Origin: Bigelowiella natans CCMP2755
Taxonomy: Eukaryota > Cercozoa > Chlorarachniophyceae
Assembly: GCA_000320545.1 (NCBI GenBank)
Contig: ADNK01001377.1
Span: 1 to 30,963, forward strand
DNA: 30,963 bases
Direction: 5' to 3'
Both the position numbers and the translations under genes were made by a program. Within the stretch, counting starts at the first letter, position 1. Each line of letters starts with the position of its first letter. Below the pieces are notes generated by a model. The model made no database searches. It worked only from the letters and a program-made list of their open reading frames with translations, and was not told where the DNA came from. Positions 1 to 10,463 of the stretch are shown piece after piece.

Positions 1-2819
1 ATGTTCCCCCAGGGGCTTTGCCAATAAGTAAAAATGCGGTCCCTCCTTTCGCAAGGATCGGCGGGCTTCATTCTTTATGTTGTTCTGAGTTCCATCTTCT
101 TCAGTTAACCTATCGGGCTCTTGCTGTTGGTCCTTCTTTCTTCTTTTGGCCTCACCCGTTTCGTCTGGCTATCGCACCGCTTCCGGTGCATTGTGGTGCA
201 TATTGTTCTTCCTCTCATGGGTAAGCGCGACGACTGTTTCCTTGGACGCATTCCGTGAGCGCCTTTTTCTCCTCTCCCCATCCTTTAGTAAGGCGTTACC
301 TAGGCCATAAATTCTCAAATGACTTCTTCCACCAGCTCTTTGGGGTCTATCTTTTGGGTCTCCCAGACAGAGCCGACGCCAGGTGTGGTCCCCGATGACC
401 TCTTTCTGCTTCGGGACTTTCCCTTTTTTTTCTTCTTCTTGGTCTTTTCACCCATCTGGACCTCCTCCTCCAGTTGCTTGGTCCCCCCCTGAATCTTTTA
501 TTGGTTGGTAAAAACAACGGGCCAGCCGTGGCCCCCTTCCCCCTCCCCCCCCCCCCCAAAAAAAACAAGAAAAGTGTATAGCTGCTACTGCTGCGGCTGT
601 TTCGCAGCGCTGTTGATGAACCTTAAGCAGCACTTCCGAGATTTGCTCGAGATCTGCTAGTAGCTGTAGCTGAGACTGCAGGAAGGTTCTCCGTGTCAGC
701 ATTATAGCTTTCAAGTCCGCCCCGGAGTCCTCAGCGCCGCCGCTGCCTCCCTGCACCCCCCCCCCGACTAACGCCTTCACACTATTTTGTTGCTTTGACC
801 CGGAGGTGGGATGGAAGGCAGTCAGGGCTTTCTTACATTGCGCCTTCTCCTCCTGCGTCGCCGAGCAGGACAGCACACAAAAGGGGGGATAAGGGGGGAT
901 GCGGGGGGGAGGGGTAGGGAAGGAGTGAGCAGGTGAGAGCGAGCGGAGAGGCAGAAGGGAGAAAAGGGGGGGAACGAAGTCTAATATAACCCATCGAGAG
1001 ATTCATTATCTTTCATGTTTCTCAAGAAATGAACCATAAAAACTATTGTGTCCTCCATCCACCCCCCCTCCCTTCCCCCTTCCAGCGGAACCTTAGCCCT
1101 TTCGATAGAGTTCCTTGGTTCCGTTGATTGGGTTGAAAATTCTGAATCTGCACGACGATGCTGCTGCTGCTGCTGCTCCTCCTCCTCCTCCTGCCTCATT
1201 GCCATCCTCGTCGTCGTAGTTTCATTGCTTGCAGCTTCCTGCTTGTTCTTTGGTACCGAAGGACTCGTTCTGTCACTGTTGCTCCTACTGCGGTTTGCCT
1301 CATTTTCATTCTCCTTTACTTCGCTGCCCCCCCCCGTCTCCTGCTGCTGGGGTTGTTGCGGGACCACCGCTATCTTCTTGTAGGAGTGGGAGGAGGATGA
1401 GGACGACGGGGCTAGAGGCGAGGCTTCATCGTCGTTGCCTTCATTAGTACCAACGCTGCTATCTTTTATAACAGAGGGTTGCTGAGACTTCTCCTGCGGT
1501 CTCTCCTGATTTGTTTCCTGAGCGTTCGAGGAAGGGCGGGTGAGGAAAATCATATGAGCCGTACATATTTGTGTTGGTATGTCGCTGTTGGCGGTTATAG
1601 AATATCATCTTCTCTCGCTCTTTTCTCGCCTCCCCCCCCCCCCCCCCACTTTGGATTTTGAAAAGGCACCTCCTTCTTTTCCTCTGTGCCAGATTTCGGC
1701 TGCATCACGGTTGGAGTACCATCATCATGGCCGTCGCCTTCGCCTTCGCCCTTCTTGTCCTTGCCAAGCTGCTGGTTCAGCATCGTTCCACCCTGAATCG
1801 GCGGTTTTGGCGGCCGACCCTTAGGAGCGGCCGACCCTCCCCCAACCGCGGTCCCCCCCCCCCCTCCTTTCCCCTTGCGGTCATCCGCAAGGGAGAAATG
1901 ATCCTCACGCACAAGGTTATCGAGGGAAGACTCGTGCAGCAGCGTCCTGCTTTTGTTCGATAGCTTCGAGAAGCTGCGCGAGCGCGGCATCTTGTATGTC
2001 ATGGCGCGGTGGTTGACGAAGGCGCCCTCGCAGCACCGCCAGAGCTCCACGTAGCGCTGCTTCTGCTCGAGAGTGACGGAGTAATCGGCCGCAGTCTGCA
2101 TGGTGAGGATCGCCTTCAAACAGAAATGCGCGGATTTTGCGCTGCAAGCGGCCAGAAACTCGAGCACCTCCGACCCATCCCGGCTAGCCATATTCGAGAA
2201 CATGTGGCTGCAAGTAGTCACGAAAATTGGAGGGGGGGGGGGGGGGTAAGGCGATGGTGATGATGACGGTGATGTGGTCAAAGGGATGACAAGAAGATAC
2301 ATGAGGTAAAGACTAAGCGTGGGTATTCCACAGGGTGTTCGTGTACAAAAAGACTGTGGGGTGTGTTCCAACTACATTTTCTGTGGGGACGGTGCAATCT
2401 ACTATATCTCCTCTCCTCCCCTTACGATTACTTAAAATACGGTCAACAAGCGCAAGTATCCTCTCCTGCCCCCTCCCCCCCCCCTGACGACCCGATGATC
2501 CAACTTTCCGAGGAAAAAAACTAAAATACCATAGCTGTGGGAGAAAGAATTCAATCTCCGCCTCAGGAACATTTTCAAACTTCTCGATGATGTATTCCCG
2601 AACGCCTTTGTGCTTGGTGGTGTACAGATATTGGAGCCCGTCGAGAGTGTCAAGACCATCCTCTTCAGCCTCCAAAACGTGCTGCGTAGCCTCCAAGCTC
2701 AGTTTCGCGTCCTCCTCCTCGCTCTCCTTCTTCTCCCCCCCTCCCCCCTCCTCCTTAGAAGGTGACGGAAATCCATCAAGCTTACTGCTTCTAGAATGAG
2801 ACATACGGCGCTCCATCAT
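1..2819 (-). CDS. Phosphatidylinositol 4-kinase (type III beta-like), N-terminal part; kinase domain off the left edge
   Basis: Lipid kinase family that phosphorylates phosphatidylinositol on Golgi/endosomal membranes. Exons on the minus strand: 2530-2819 (start ATG 2819), 1670-2207, 1092-1517, then 852 down to about 594 or 621. All junctions keep phase. Joining the first two exons gives a lipid-kinase accessory (PIK helical) segment: residues about 88-98 read EIEFFLPQLCHMF, followed by a conserved stretch containing CSAKSAHFCLK. A long low-complexity linker follows (Gly, Ser, Gln, Glu runs), as in PI4K beta relatives. A further segment contains FLQSQLQLLADLEQI. No catalytic motifs appear before position 1, and exons below about 590 could not be assigned. 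Introns of 322, 152 and 239 nt contain poly-C/poly-G runs that may cause sequencing indels. The start is the first ATG of the open exon; an upstream exon cannot be excluded. Known: the accessory domain precedes the kinase domain. Inferred: beta-type rather than alpha-type. Confidence 0.8.
1155..1192. repeat. CTG/CTC trinucleotide repeat inside the PI4K linker exon
   Basis: About five to six CTG units followed by CTC units. On the coding (minus) strand they encode a Glu run followed by a Gln run in the low-complexity linker of the lipid kinase. Confidence 0.85.
1630..1648. repeat. Poly-C homopolymer in PI4K intron
   Basis: A run of about 17 C lies in the intron 1518-1669. Similar runs occur at 2233-2246 (G) within the intron 2208-2529 and at 30808-30820 (G). 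Read through, they would encode poly-Gly or poly-Pro, a sign that these frames are intronic. Confidence 0.9.
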
Positions 2820-3826
2820 GGTCTTTGATAGCAGAGGCAGTGGATGGTGAAAGTCGTCAGGAGCTGTCTGTCCCGGGGTTTGCTCGCTTTGTGTTCTCTT
2901 TTCGCTGGGAACCTCGCAGATCCCCCCACCCTCTCTTTCTCACTTCTGCAATATCGCTTTGCTATCAACTGTAATGTTGTTGTCCTAAAGGCTCATGAAA
3001 GAGGAGTGCGGGTTGTGATCAGAAATTCGTCGTTCAACCTTCCCCAGCTTTCCTTCTTCGCTATTTTCCCCTCCGCGCGCGCTCTGTCTCTCTCTCACTC
3101 TCTCCGGGAGATTTGAGTGAATTGGAGCGCCTGTGAACACACCACACAATTTGCCGACACAATAAGCCTACATTCTCACGTCGTACAGAGACATTTGCAC
3201 CAAATGTAAAAGAAGTAACTCTCGGACGTTTGAACCGCCAACAAAATGCTTCAGCAACGAATCGAGCCAAACGTTTGTAGCGGGATGGGATGGGATTGGA
3301 AAATCCTGCCATGGTGATGGTTGATTCTCCTTCATCCCGCCCCACCATGCTCCCTAGTCCTGCCCCTCCCCTCTTGACACCGACCTTCAGATCGGGGCAG
3401 ACCCTAAAACAGGAAATGACAGCAATGCAGCGGATGCATAAGGGATGAACTAAAGCCCGTTTTTGAAAGACGACAACCTTATTCAGAGTGACGTAGCGTT
3501 CAAATACTCGCACTGCCGGCGAACACGTCGCGCGTTTGTCCACTGAGGAGCTTTCACGGCGAGCTTCGTGCCTCCAAGAGGCGATCTTTTATATCTACGA
3601 CAACCCATTTCCGTTGTCGCAGGTGGTAATTCAAATGCATAATGCGCGGTCGCGGGGGATGCCCCATTTTTCTTATTTTTAAAGAGCACCGAGTATTTGG
3701 GCTAATAGCCTGCCAAAAAGCGCTCCTCCGTGGGAGGAATCTTATCGGGAAAATATCTTACTCGCGCAGCCCTCGTCATCGCAGCGGAAGATGAGGTTCT
3801 CGCAGATCTTTTGTTGTGCGATTATT
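2820..3826. other. Divergent intergenic region, probable promoters of the PI4K and secretory-protein genes
   Basis: About 1 kb lies between two start-to-start genes. Open frames here (for example 3061-3543 minus) lack compositional or family support. A CT-rich imperfect stretch occurs at about 3083-3108. No TATA box or other recognisable element could be assigned with confidence. Confidence 0.5.
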
Positions 3827-3893
3827 GTAAGTATTATACAGATGTGCGTGGTATATTTTATTATCTAACAAACTTGACTGTCCTACACCACAG
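3827..3893 (+). other. Predicted 5' UTR intron of the small secretory-protein gene
   Basis: A strong GTAAGT donor at 3827, a CTAACA branch-like word near 3865 and a CACAG acceptor ending at 3893 define a 67-nt intron, within the size range of neighbouring introns. Splicing closes the longer upstream reading frame (it meets a stop), which supports translation beginning at the ATG at 3928 rather than at 3730. Confidence 0.55.
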
Positions 3894-3927
3894 CACGAGA
3901 CGTCCACGTGCCCATGTGGCATCGACG

Positions 3928-4533
3928 ATGATGTTGCACAGTCTCTCCCTTTTTTGTGTTCTACATGCAATAGTTCCGATTTTGCATGCACACACGTGTG
4001 TGCGAAGGAGTGGTGCATCGTGGAGAGGACGGAAGAGTGACCTAGGACCAGAGGCTAGCGCATCGGGCAATGAGGAGCGAAAGCTGAGCGGGATGAGACC
4101 AAGGTTTTCGAAGGGTTGGGGGTTGGTCAATTCCCACATTGTGAGAGTTTCTTCGAAGGAGGAGGAGGATGATTTCCTTGATGTGGCTGCCTCCTTGAGA
4201 GATTGGGAGAAAGGGTCTTCCTCTGCAGCGCAGATGCAGATGAGCGAGGAGTTGACGAAGAGTCTGTTGGAGTTCAAAATGGAACATAAGCAAGCGGGAA
4301 CGAACGACGAGATTATCGAGGTTGAAAGGGAGATAGGTGAAGATAACGACCATGTGGAGGAGAGCAAGGGAAAAATCAAAGCAGCTAACAAGCAACCGGA
4401 TGAACACGCACCAAGGGCCACACGGAAGCAGAGGATGGGCGTGGATGACCTGGAAAACACACATGATTTGCTCGAAAAGGCCGGCACTGATAGAAGATCC
4501 GGATGGAGAGCATCAAAAGCCAAAGGTGTTTAG
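3928..4533 (+). CDS. Small predicted secretory/ER-targeted protein, function unknown
   Basis: A single coding exon of 201 aa. From the ATG at 3928 the protein starts with a classic signal peptide: residues 1-20 (MLHSLSLFCVLHAIVPILHA) are hydrophobic and end in a plausible AHA-type cleavage site. A basic, Ser/Gly-rich stretch with several Arg follows. The C-terminal half is strongly charged (Glu/Lys/Asp rich) and probably helical. No domain is recognised. In an alga with a secondary plastid, a signal peptide plus a basic Ser-rich stretch would suggest plastid import, but the lineage is unknown here. The opposite strand has a 220-codon open frame over the same bases, which lowers confidence. 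The gene is convergent with YJU2. It may be a lineage-specific orphan. Confidence 0.5.
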   Translation: MMLHSLSLFCVLHAIVPILHAHTCVRRSGASWRGRKSDLGPEASASGNEERKLSGMRPRFSKGWGLVNSHIVRVSSKEEEDDFLDVAASLRDWEKGSSSAAQMQMSEELTKSLLEFKMEHKQAGTNDEIIEVEREIGEDNDHVEESKGKIKAANKQPDEHAPRATRKQRMGVDDLENTHDLLEKAGTDRRSGWRASKAKGV

Positions 4534-5417
4534 TTTTTTGGATCTTGGTACCATTAGTCTCATTACTATCCTCTGATTAGGCAATCGGAGAAATCGGCGA
4601 TATGAAAATCGAATGTTAAAAGGACTTGAGGGCTAGGTCTGTATCTGGATATATCGACTCTATTGCTACGTGTACATAGAACCACGTCACAGATGGTATG
4701 TGTAGCGTGAAAAATGCCTATCTCAATTTTAAGGGGAAGCTTTTGAAGGTAGGAGTAGCACTCGATCATGAGAAAAAATCCTGCACGCCCAGTCCTCGCT
4801 GCCATAGCTCCTGCTAGCCTGCCGCGGTGATGCTTGTCTACTTGAAGGAATTGAGACATGTCATCAATATCGTTATGTAATGAAAAATATATTATGCAAT
4901 TATTTCTCAAATAGGGCAACCATTATTAGTATTTGACATTTTATTGACAGCACTGCGCTATAGCGCTGCATCCAGCGCAATATGTTACATAGCGGCCAAG
5001 CGCATGCAGGAAAGCGCAATTAGCAACATCTTTTACATACATATGCTGACTGAATACTGGCTCATGTTATGTGTTATTAGCATGTGTCGCATTATCTTAC
5101 ACTTTTGTCACGTCTTACTTGCTATACTTATCTATATTATTAAAGCATCAGAATGTATCCCTGCAGCTAGGCTTATGATGCAGAGCGCTGGCGCCATTAT
5201 GCCTGCCGGCGTATCATGTCACAGCAATAATGCAGCGCTACCGCAGCAGCATATATGACGTGCATAGCATCATATCGTGATCCTATCATGTGTGATTATA
5301 ATGATGTACATCAACGTGATCGACGAAACACTATTAACCGGCGTGTTAATTTACTTGGATTGTTAGCCGAGTAAATAGGTGGCGGTGCACGGTGTAAGGA
5401 CGGAGGATATATGCGAA
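4534..5417. other. Convergent intergenic region with a GCGC-rich AT background
   Basis: 884 bp tail-to-tail gap between the secretory-protein gene and YJU2. From 4944 to 5240 the otherwise AT-rich sequence carries about eight GCGC words, several as AGCGCT or CAGCGC. The 104-codon frame here (4944-5258) is Cys/Ile/Met-rich with no signature and is not called as a gene. Confidence 0.5.
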
Positions 5418-6137
5418 TTAGTTACCACTATCAGAGCTTCCATAAGCTGCAACCAAGCCCAATCCAGACGGCGCCTCGTCCTCCTTTTTCTTTTTCTTCT
5501 TTTTTTTCTTCTTCTTCTTTTTGGACTTTTTCACAACAGCAACGACAGCCGGGGCAGCCATCTCCCCACTACCCTTATCTACACCTCCCTCCCCTACCAA
5601 GGTGACGCTGCTACTGGTGACAGCTGCCGTTTCGTCGTTGGTTTTGGCAAACACTGAGTTCTTGGCTCTCTTTGCACGCCTTGCCTCAGAATCCTCGCTA
5701 CCAGATTCTGCCAAGCGTTTGACACCTCCCACTGCAGACTTGAATTCCACTGAGTTTACTTCCGCTTGGATTGCCTTTTCTTCCGCCTCCGCAGCCTACG
5801 TCCACACAAGCGAGGGGATGAGGCAGGTGGAAAATGACGAGCAGGGAGGCAATGGTATGTGATTGGGTTCAGAGTCATCGTGTTCGGGAGGGATAATACC
5901 TGTTTTCTCCTCTCCTCTAAGATGGCATCTGTGTCGACTTTGGCGGAGCGATTGTTGAGGTCTTGAATCTCCTGCAGCGCGTCCAATATCTCCATTTCTC
6001 GCTTCGACTCCTTGGTTCGGTTTTCCAGGTTGGCCATCGTGTCCTGCTCTGTTTCCTGAGCCTTTAGCTCTTGAATCTTTTTGTTCAGCTGTGAACCGGT
6101 GTCAGAAGTCAAGGATTTGGGCATGAAGCAAGTGCTT

Positions 6138-6180
<43 letters not shown>

Positions 6181-6790
6181 AACGTACACCACGACGCACG
6201 AGTGACACGGAGAGGAGAGGGATGATAGCAGAGTAACGAAATGAGAGCTTGAGTTATATATCTACCTCAGACTCTTGCTGCCAAGGCTCGAAGTTCCGCG
6301 ACGCCCCTCGCTCCACCACATAATCTGAATTCTGGGGATCTGTTCGTATACACACCTGCGATATACAAACAAAAATAAAACAACAAATAATCACACGGAG
6401 GCTGTACAGCTCCGTCCAAGATATTGGGAACTGAGGATTACCATAGGAAGGAATAAAGAGACTAGAGGGGATGATTTTTTGGGGAATTAGAATGAGAAAT
6501 TTATAGTGTGTGGAAACCTCGGCGCAGCAGGAGACACACCGGATGTAGAAGCGATACTTCCGTATACCAAGATAATCGGAATCAGGCCCATACATGTCCT
6601 CCTTCCTTGCGTTAAACTTCTTTCCACGGTACATGTATTCACCGCACGTCTGACACTGCAGTGACATGGGTAACATGAAACGGATCTTGATCTGTTTGCC
6701 TTTTTGAGGAGGAGGAGGAGGAGGAGGCGGAGGAGAGATTGAGCACACAATAAAATTCTTTCACACGTACAAAAATGTAATAATTCAATA

Positions 6791-6834
<44 letters not shown>

Positions 6835-7150
6835 TTCTCGCTTCGTCCTTCCTTTAGCTTCCAACAGGCAGGGGGCAAGGCAGGATGGAGGAAGCTCTGG
6901 GGGCGCTACTCCACTTATCATACCTGGTGCTCTCCAGTTCTCCCTTTTCGGAATGATCGATGGGTCAAAATCCGGAGGATAATATTTGTTTGTAACCTAA
7001 GAATTTGCGATGGATTCCAGCACACGTGGCTACTGTTAGAATGCATCCTACGCCCCAACAGTATCCGATGGATCTTATACTCTATCCACGTTTAAAACGT
7101 TTCATATGTCAACTAAATAAACATCAGGCCCGGACCTTCCGCTCTCCCAT
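5418..7150 (-). CDS. YJU2: Splicing factor YJU2 / CCDC94 (Cwc16 family)
   Basis: Step-one pre-mRNA splicing factor acting in the spliceosome with the Prp19 complex in the nucleus. Six exons rebuild a complete 308-aa protein: 7136-7150, 6924-6996, 6518-6699, 6266-6355, 5900-6088, 5795-5418. The first exon encodes only MGERK. Residues 6-16 (VTNKYYPPDFD) match the family's invariant start. The zinc-binding region has Cys45, Cys48, Cys84 and Cys87 flanking a segment with YMYRGKKFNARKE. The TDPQNSDYVVERGASRNFE block and the LENRTKESKREMEILDAL coiled segment are also family hallmarks. A Lys run lies at about 272-289, and the protein ends GLVAAYGSSDSGN, as family members usually do. Length is close to the human protein (about 320). 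Introns are 139, 224, 162, 177 and 104 nt; two hold dinucleotide repeats. Donors GTCCGG and GTTTCC are atypical but required by phase. Confidence 0.95.
6140..6178. repeat. (CA)n microsatellite in YJU2 intron 4
   Basis: About 19 uninterrupted CA units lie inside the 177-nt intron (6089-6265). They read as TG repeats in the YJU2 transcript. Confidence 0.97.
6703..6730. repeat. GGA trinucleotide repeat in YJU2 intron 2
   Basis: A short GAG/GGA run lies just inside the 3' end of the intron at 6700-6923. On the transcript strand it forms a TCC-rich polypyrimidine tract next to the acceptor at 6700. Confidence 0.85.
6793..6830. repeat. (CT)n microsatellite in YJU2 intron 2
   Basis: About 18-19 CT units, which read as GA on the transcript strand, lie within the 224-nt intron 6700-6923. 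Confidence 0.97.
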
Positions 7151-9050
7151 GTTGAATGCTGTGTGTGGGCTACTGCTGGAGCGATCGAAATCAGTGCGAA
7201 ATCAGTCGAAATGAGAGCTTAGAGCAGATACTCCGTCCAGTTTCAGTTTTGAGAGCAGCCGTGTGCTCCAAGATTCGAGGATCAAGGATTGTGGGGTGGC
7301 GGGCGAGAAATTGAAACCGGGTGAGGTGCGGAGAGGGGTGAGCAATTTGGAACTTCCTCGGACCGAGGTAGAAATGGCGTGAAATTCAACAAAAATGTCA
7401 CCTGCGACAACAGTCTTTCGTTGTCGCACACCAAATTCAAACAACAGTTGCATGGGTTGCAACAACCTGGCAATGCGAAGCTCGTTCATTGTTCAACTCT
7501 GGAACTCAGTGTCAAACTTTGAAACAGCAGGTCCACGACGAGGGCGTAGCAACGTGCAAGTGCACAAGCACGTTTGCCAGGGCGCGGCTGCGTGCGCGTG
7601 TGCACGTCCAGACGTGCACTGTGTCCACCATGCAAAAGTGCACGCGTGCGCGCAAAAACCACGTGGGAAGAAAAATCGCACGTTTTCTGGTCTCAGAGTC
7701 GTTCTTGGCGTTGGACGATGCTAGGATGCGTCACGCGGTCCACCCTGGCCTGGTGGCACCAGCTCTGGAGCTGGCCAGGTGGTCCATTGTGGTCGTCCAA
7801 CCTGGCAATGAGCACTGCTGACTTGAGCACGCAGTGGGGCACGCGTGGTGGGTGTCACGTGCTGTTCTCTCACAAGACCAGTTGCTCCGCTCTGACGCTG
7901 TCTAGCTGTCCGTCGCACACCATCAACAGACAAACAAGTTGGATGAGTCCAGTCTTTTTTGAAACACCTCTTTGTGCGCTGCTTTCAGAGAAGGTCATTG
8001 TCACAAGTCACAACAATGGGCCTGTCGCACGTGGTCAACTTGCATGCCTTTCGTTTCGTCTCAGACTAGCAGAGCGCACTCCTCGTGGTTTGCTGAGTTG
8101 TCCACTCTGGAAATCACTTGCTCTCCGTGCAGACAAGCGTTGGCGATGAAGAGAAAAGTGAGCATTTCCAAGCCAGGCAACGTTGTGCATGCAGCAGGAA
8201 GCAAGAGCGTTCACAAATTTGCACTGATTGGAGGGAAAAAAATGGCAAAGAAAGAACAAGAAAGAACTGAAACGTGAGCGTGGCAGCAGTGCAGTCTGAG
8301 CAAGCACCACGTGGAAGGTGGGAGTGCACACTGACGTGCAGCACACGCCGTGCAGGCTGGCAGAGCTGAGAAGAACAGAAAAACGAGGCAACAAGTGGAT
8401 TTGCATTCATTTTGGCAAGACAGAGACGAATCAGACTAGTAGACATTGTCCGCTGTTGCTCGCGAGATCGGCATTCTCGCCAAAAAACCAGGCTTTCATG
8501 TCAAAAGTGCTCTCTAACTGCACCCGAAATGGTCCATGAGCATGCCAGCACAAATGGCATGAGGCGGCACATCGAGTCCTCTCTGCGAAACAAGTGTGAT
8601 TTTCCACGTGAAACAACCAATTCTGATGTCGCAGAATGGAAAACGCTTAGTGATGGTTCGAACAGCACATCTGGAGCACGACAGAATCCAAAACTGATTT
8701 GAGAAGGGTGTTCTTGTAACCTCTCATTCCATTTTCCAACATCCAATGCATCGAAGAAGCTATCGAAATTCTGATCGATTTTGTGATCAACTCGAGAAGA
8801 CGCACCTTCAAGGCGATCCGGAAATGCATGGTATTCGCTATCCAAACCAACATAGGAGGAGGAAGAAACGGCAGACGAAGGGTTCAGAACATTCCAGAAA
8901 GAAACCATTCAACTCAATCGGCGAAACAGCTAGGAGAAAAATGGTGCTAGCTCTTCAATATCAAATGAAAGAGCATAACGTAAATTCAGAAGATCATTAT
9001 TGCAACCAAAAATACGATCAATTTTGATTTCAATGAAATTTTAGTTAACT
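7151..9050. promoter_or_regulatory. Long divergent intergenic region with a CACGTG cluster
   Basis: 1.9 kb between the starts of YJU2 (-) and the charged orphan (+). The part at 7390-8650 is visibly more GC-rich than the flanking genes and dense in GTGCAC-like and CACGTG words. CACGTG occurs at 7023, 7660, 7856, 8028, 8308 and 8605. Open frames in this stretch, including the basic 93-codon frame 8746-9027 and overlapping frames on both strands, show no family signature. CACGTG is a bHLH/bZIP binding core in many eukaryotes; use here is inference. Confidence 0.45.
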
Positions 9051-10463
9051 ATGAATCGTCTAGCTCAACGAGTTGGCATCAACACGGTAGGAAAGCTAAT
9101 ATTAAAATATGAGTTCTTCTTCTGTTGCTTCAGAGAAGTGATAATCATTCTGAGCCCTTTGTGCAAATTACCAGGACATTTTGGAACAATGGCTGGAAGA
9201 CTCAGGAGATGAAATGGATGATGTAGGCTGAATGAAATGATTTCCCAAGTTTATGAATACTAAGAATATTATTGCAGATGGACATTGAGTTCATAGAAAA
9301 TCGGATTGTGAAGTGGGCAGCACAGTCCAATAAAAAATCAATGTCTGACGTAGGGGAGAAGGACGATTCGCCAGGTATTACTAAATACATCATTAATTAA
9401 TTTAATGCTTAAATTACATCTGTTATAGATTCTCATTCATCCAGTTTATCAAGAAAGATGCGAAAAATTGAGCAAGCACTAAATTCAAAAGAGTATTTTA
9501 ACAAGACTTTCGACGAAACGATGTCTAATGAGGAATCAAAAAGGTAATTTATTCTAGATTTATAACAGTCTATCACAACTTCACATGTTATAACTTAGTT
9601 GGTCTCTCCTTTTACGAGAAAATCCCAAACCAAAAATTGTGGACACTGGGATGCTTCTTTTAGAAAGAAGAGGAAATGATGAGCAACCTTATAAGATCGT
9701 CAGAAGACTCAATATGCAAGTTGCGACAGAACTCAAGCGAGACATTGGAAAGGGAGATTGTTCTTCTTCATGCTCTTCAAGTCAACACAAGTACAACGAT
9801 AGAGAAAACGTGGATGATATGACAAATATTTCCGACGATGATGAGCAGCAGCAGTGCGTTGCTGAAGATAAATTAGAGGACGGTGAAGGCTACGTTGATG
9901 AAAGGAATCCAGAAAGGAAAAAATACACAAGATCAATATTAGTCTCATCAGCAATGGCAAGGCATGAAGACAGAATGGAGAGGGTAGCTCGTCGAATGAA
10001 GCTTGTAGAAGAATTAAATTTGAAACTTAGGTCCGAACAGCAACGTAATCGTATCAACCAGTTCCGCACTCCAACTCGTCCTAGACTTGGACAAAGGAAG
10101 AGAAGAAGAAATATGAAGAAGAAAGGGCATGATGAAAAGGAAGCCGAAACTTCCTCTTCGATAACCAGGAAAACTGGTCATCGGATAAGAAAGCGAAAAA
10201 GTTACCAATCTAAGTTAGAAAAACAGGACTTTAACAACAATTTTCAAGAAGATTCCTCTGAAAATTTCGATTTCTTTAAAGACGAAAATTCTTTAGATCA
10301 AAATTACAATCTTGAGACCAATGACATACAGGATGCCTATGTGCACAGAGGACGAAAAGGTTCAGACTTGCACAGAAAGAAGATCCTCAACCGACTAAAA
10401 TTAGCTCAGAAACTCATTGAAAAACTCAGAAAACGACGCATGTCGATTACAAAAACTCAATAA
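9051..10463 (+). CDS. Highly charged orphan protein, probably nuclear, function unknown
   Basis: Five exons join in phase to 386 aa: 9051-9086, 9175-9222, 9278-9374, 9429-9543, 9599-10463. Introns are 88, 55, 54 and 55 nt, three with GTAGG/GTATT/GTAATT donors. The start MNRLAQRVGINT is the first ATG that continues through all junctions. The N-terminal third is acidic (DSGDEMDDMD). The middle has Ser- and Asp-rich tracts. Beyond residue about 215 there are repeated basic clusters (GQRKRRR, MKKKG, RKRKS, KLRKRR) that look like nuclear localisation signals, and heptad-like Leu/Glu/Arg segments suggest coiled coil. No catalytic motif or known domain is recognised. The gene is convergent with the Rolling-stone-like gene. 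Gene reality is supported by four phase-consistent introns; function is not assignable. Confidence 0.7.

Noticed and set aside
981-1553. Plus-strand poly-Leu/poly-Cys frames over the CTG repeat
   Set aside because: Shadows of the lipid kinase linker exon, produced by reading its Gln/Glu repeat on the wrong strand.
3061-3543. 160-codon minus-strand frame upstream of PI4K
   Set aside because: Cys/Arg-rich composition typical of non-coding sequence, with no continuation into the PI4K exon and no family match.
4042-4523. Long open frames antisense to the secretory-protein gene
   Set aside because: They mirror codon bias on the opposite strand, are Ser/Leu/Cys-rich without a signature, and lack the signal peptide seen on the plus strand.
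7574-8149. 191-codon frame in the CACGTG-rich region, with overlapping frames on both strands
   Set aside because: Trp/Ser/Arg-rich, overlaps equally long frames in other registers and has no splice-consistent extension; GC-rich sequence alone explains it.
8746-9027. Basic 93-codon frame just upstream of the charged orphan
   Set aside because: It ends 23 nt before the next start with no donor linking the two; possibly leader sequence. No signature.
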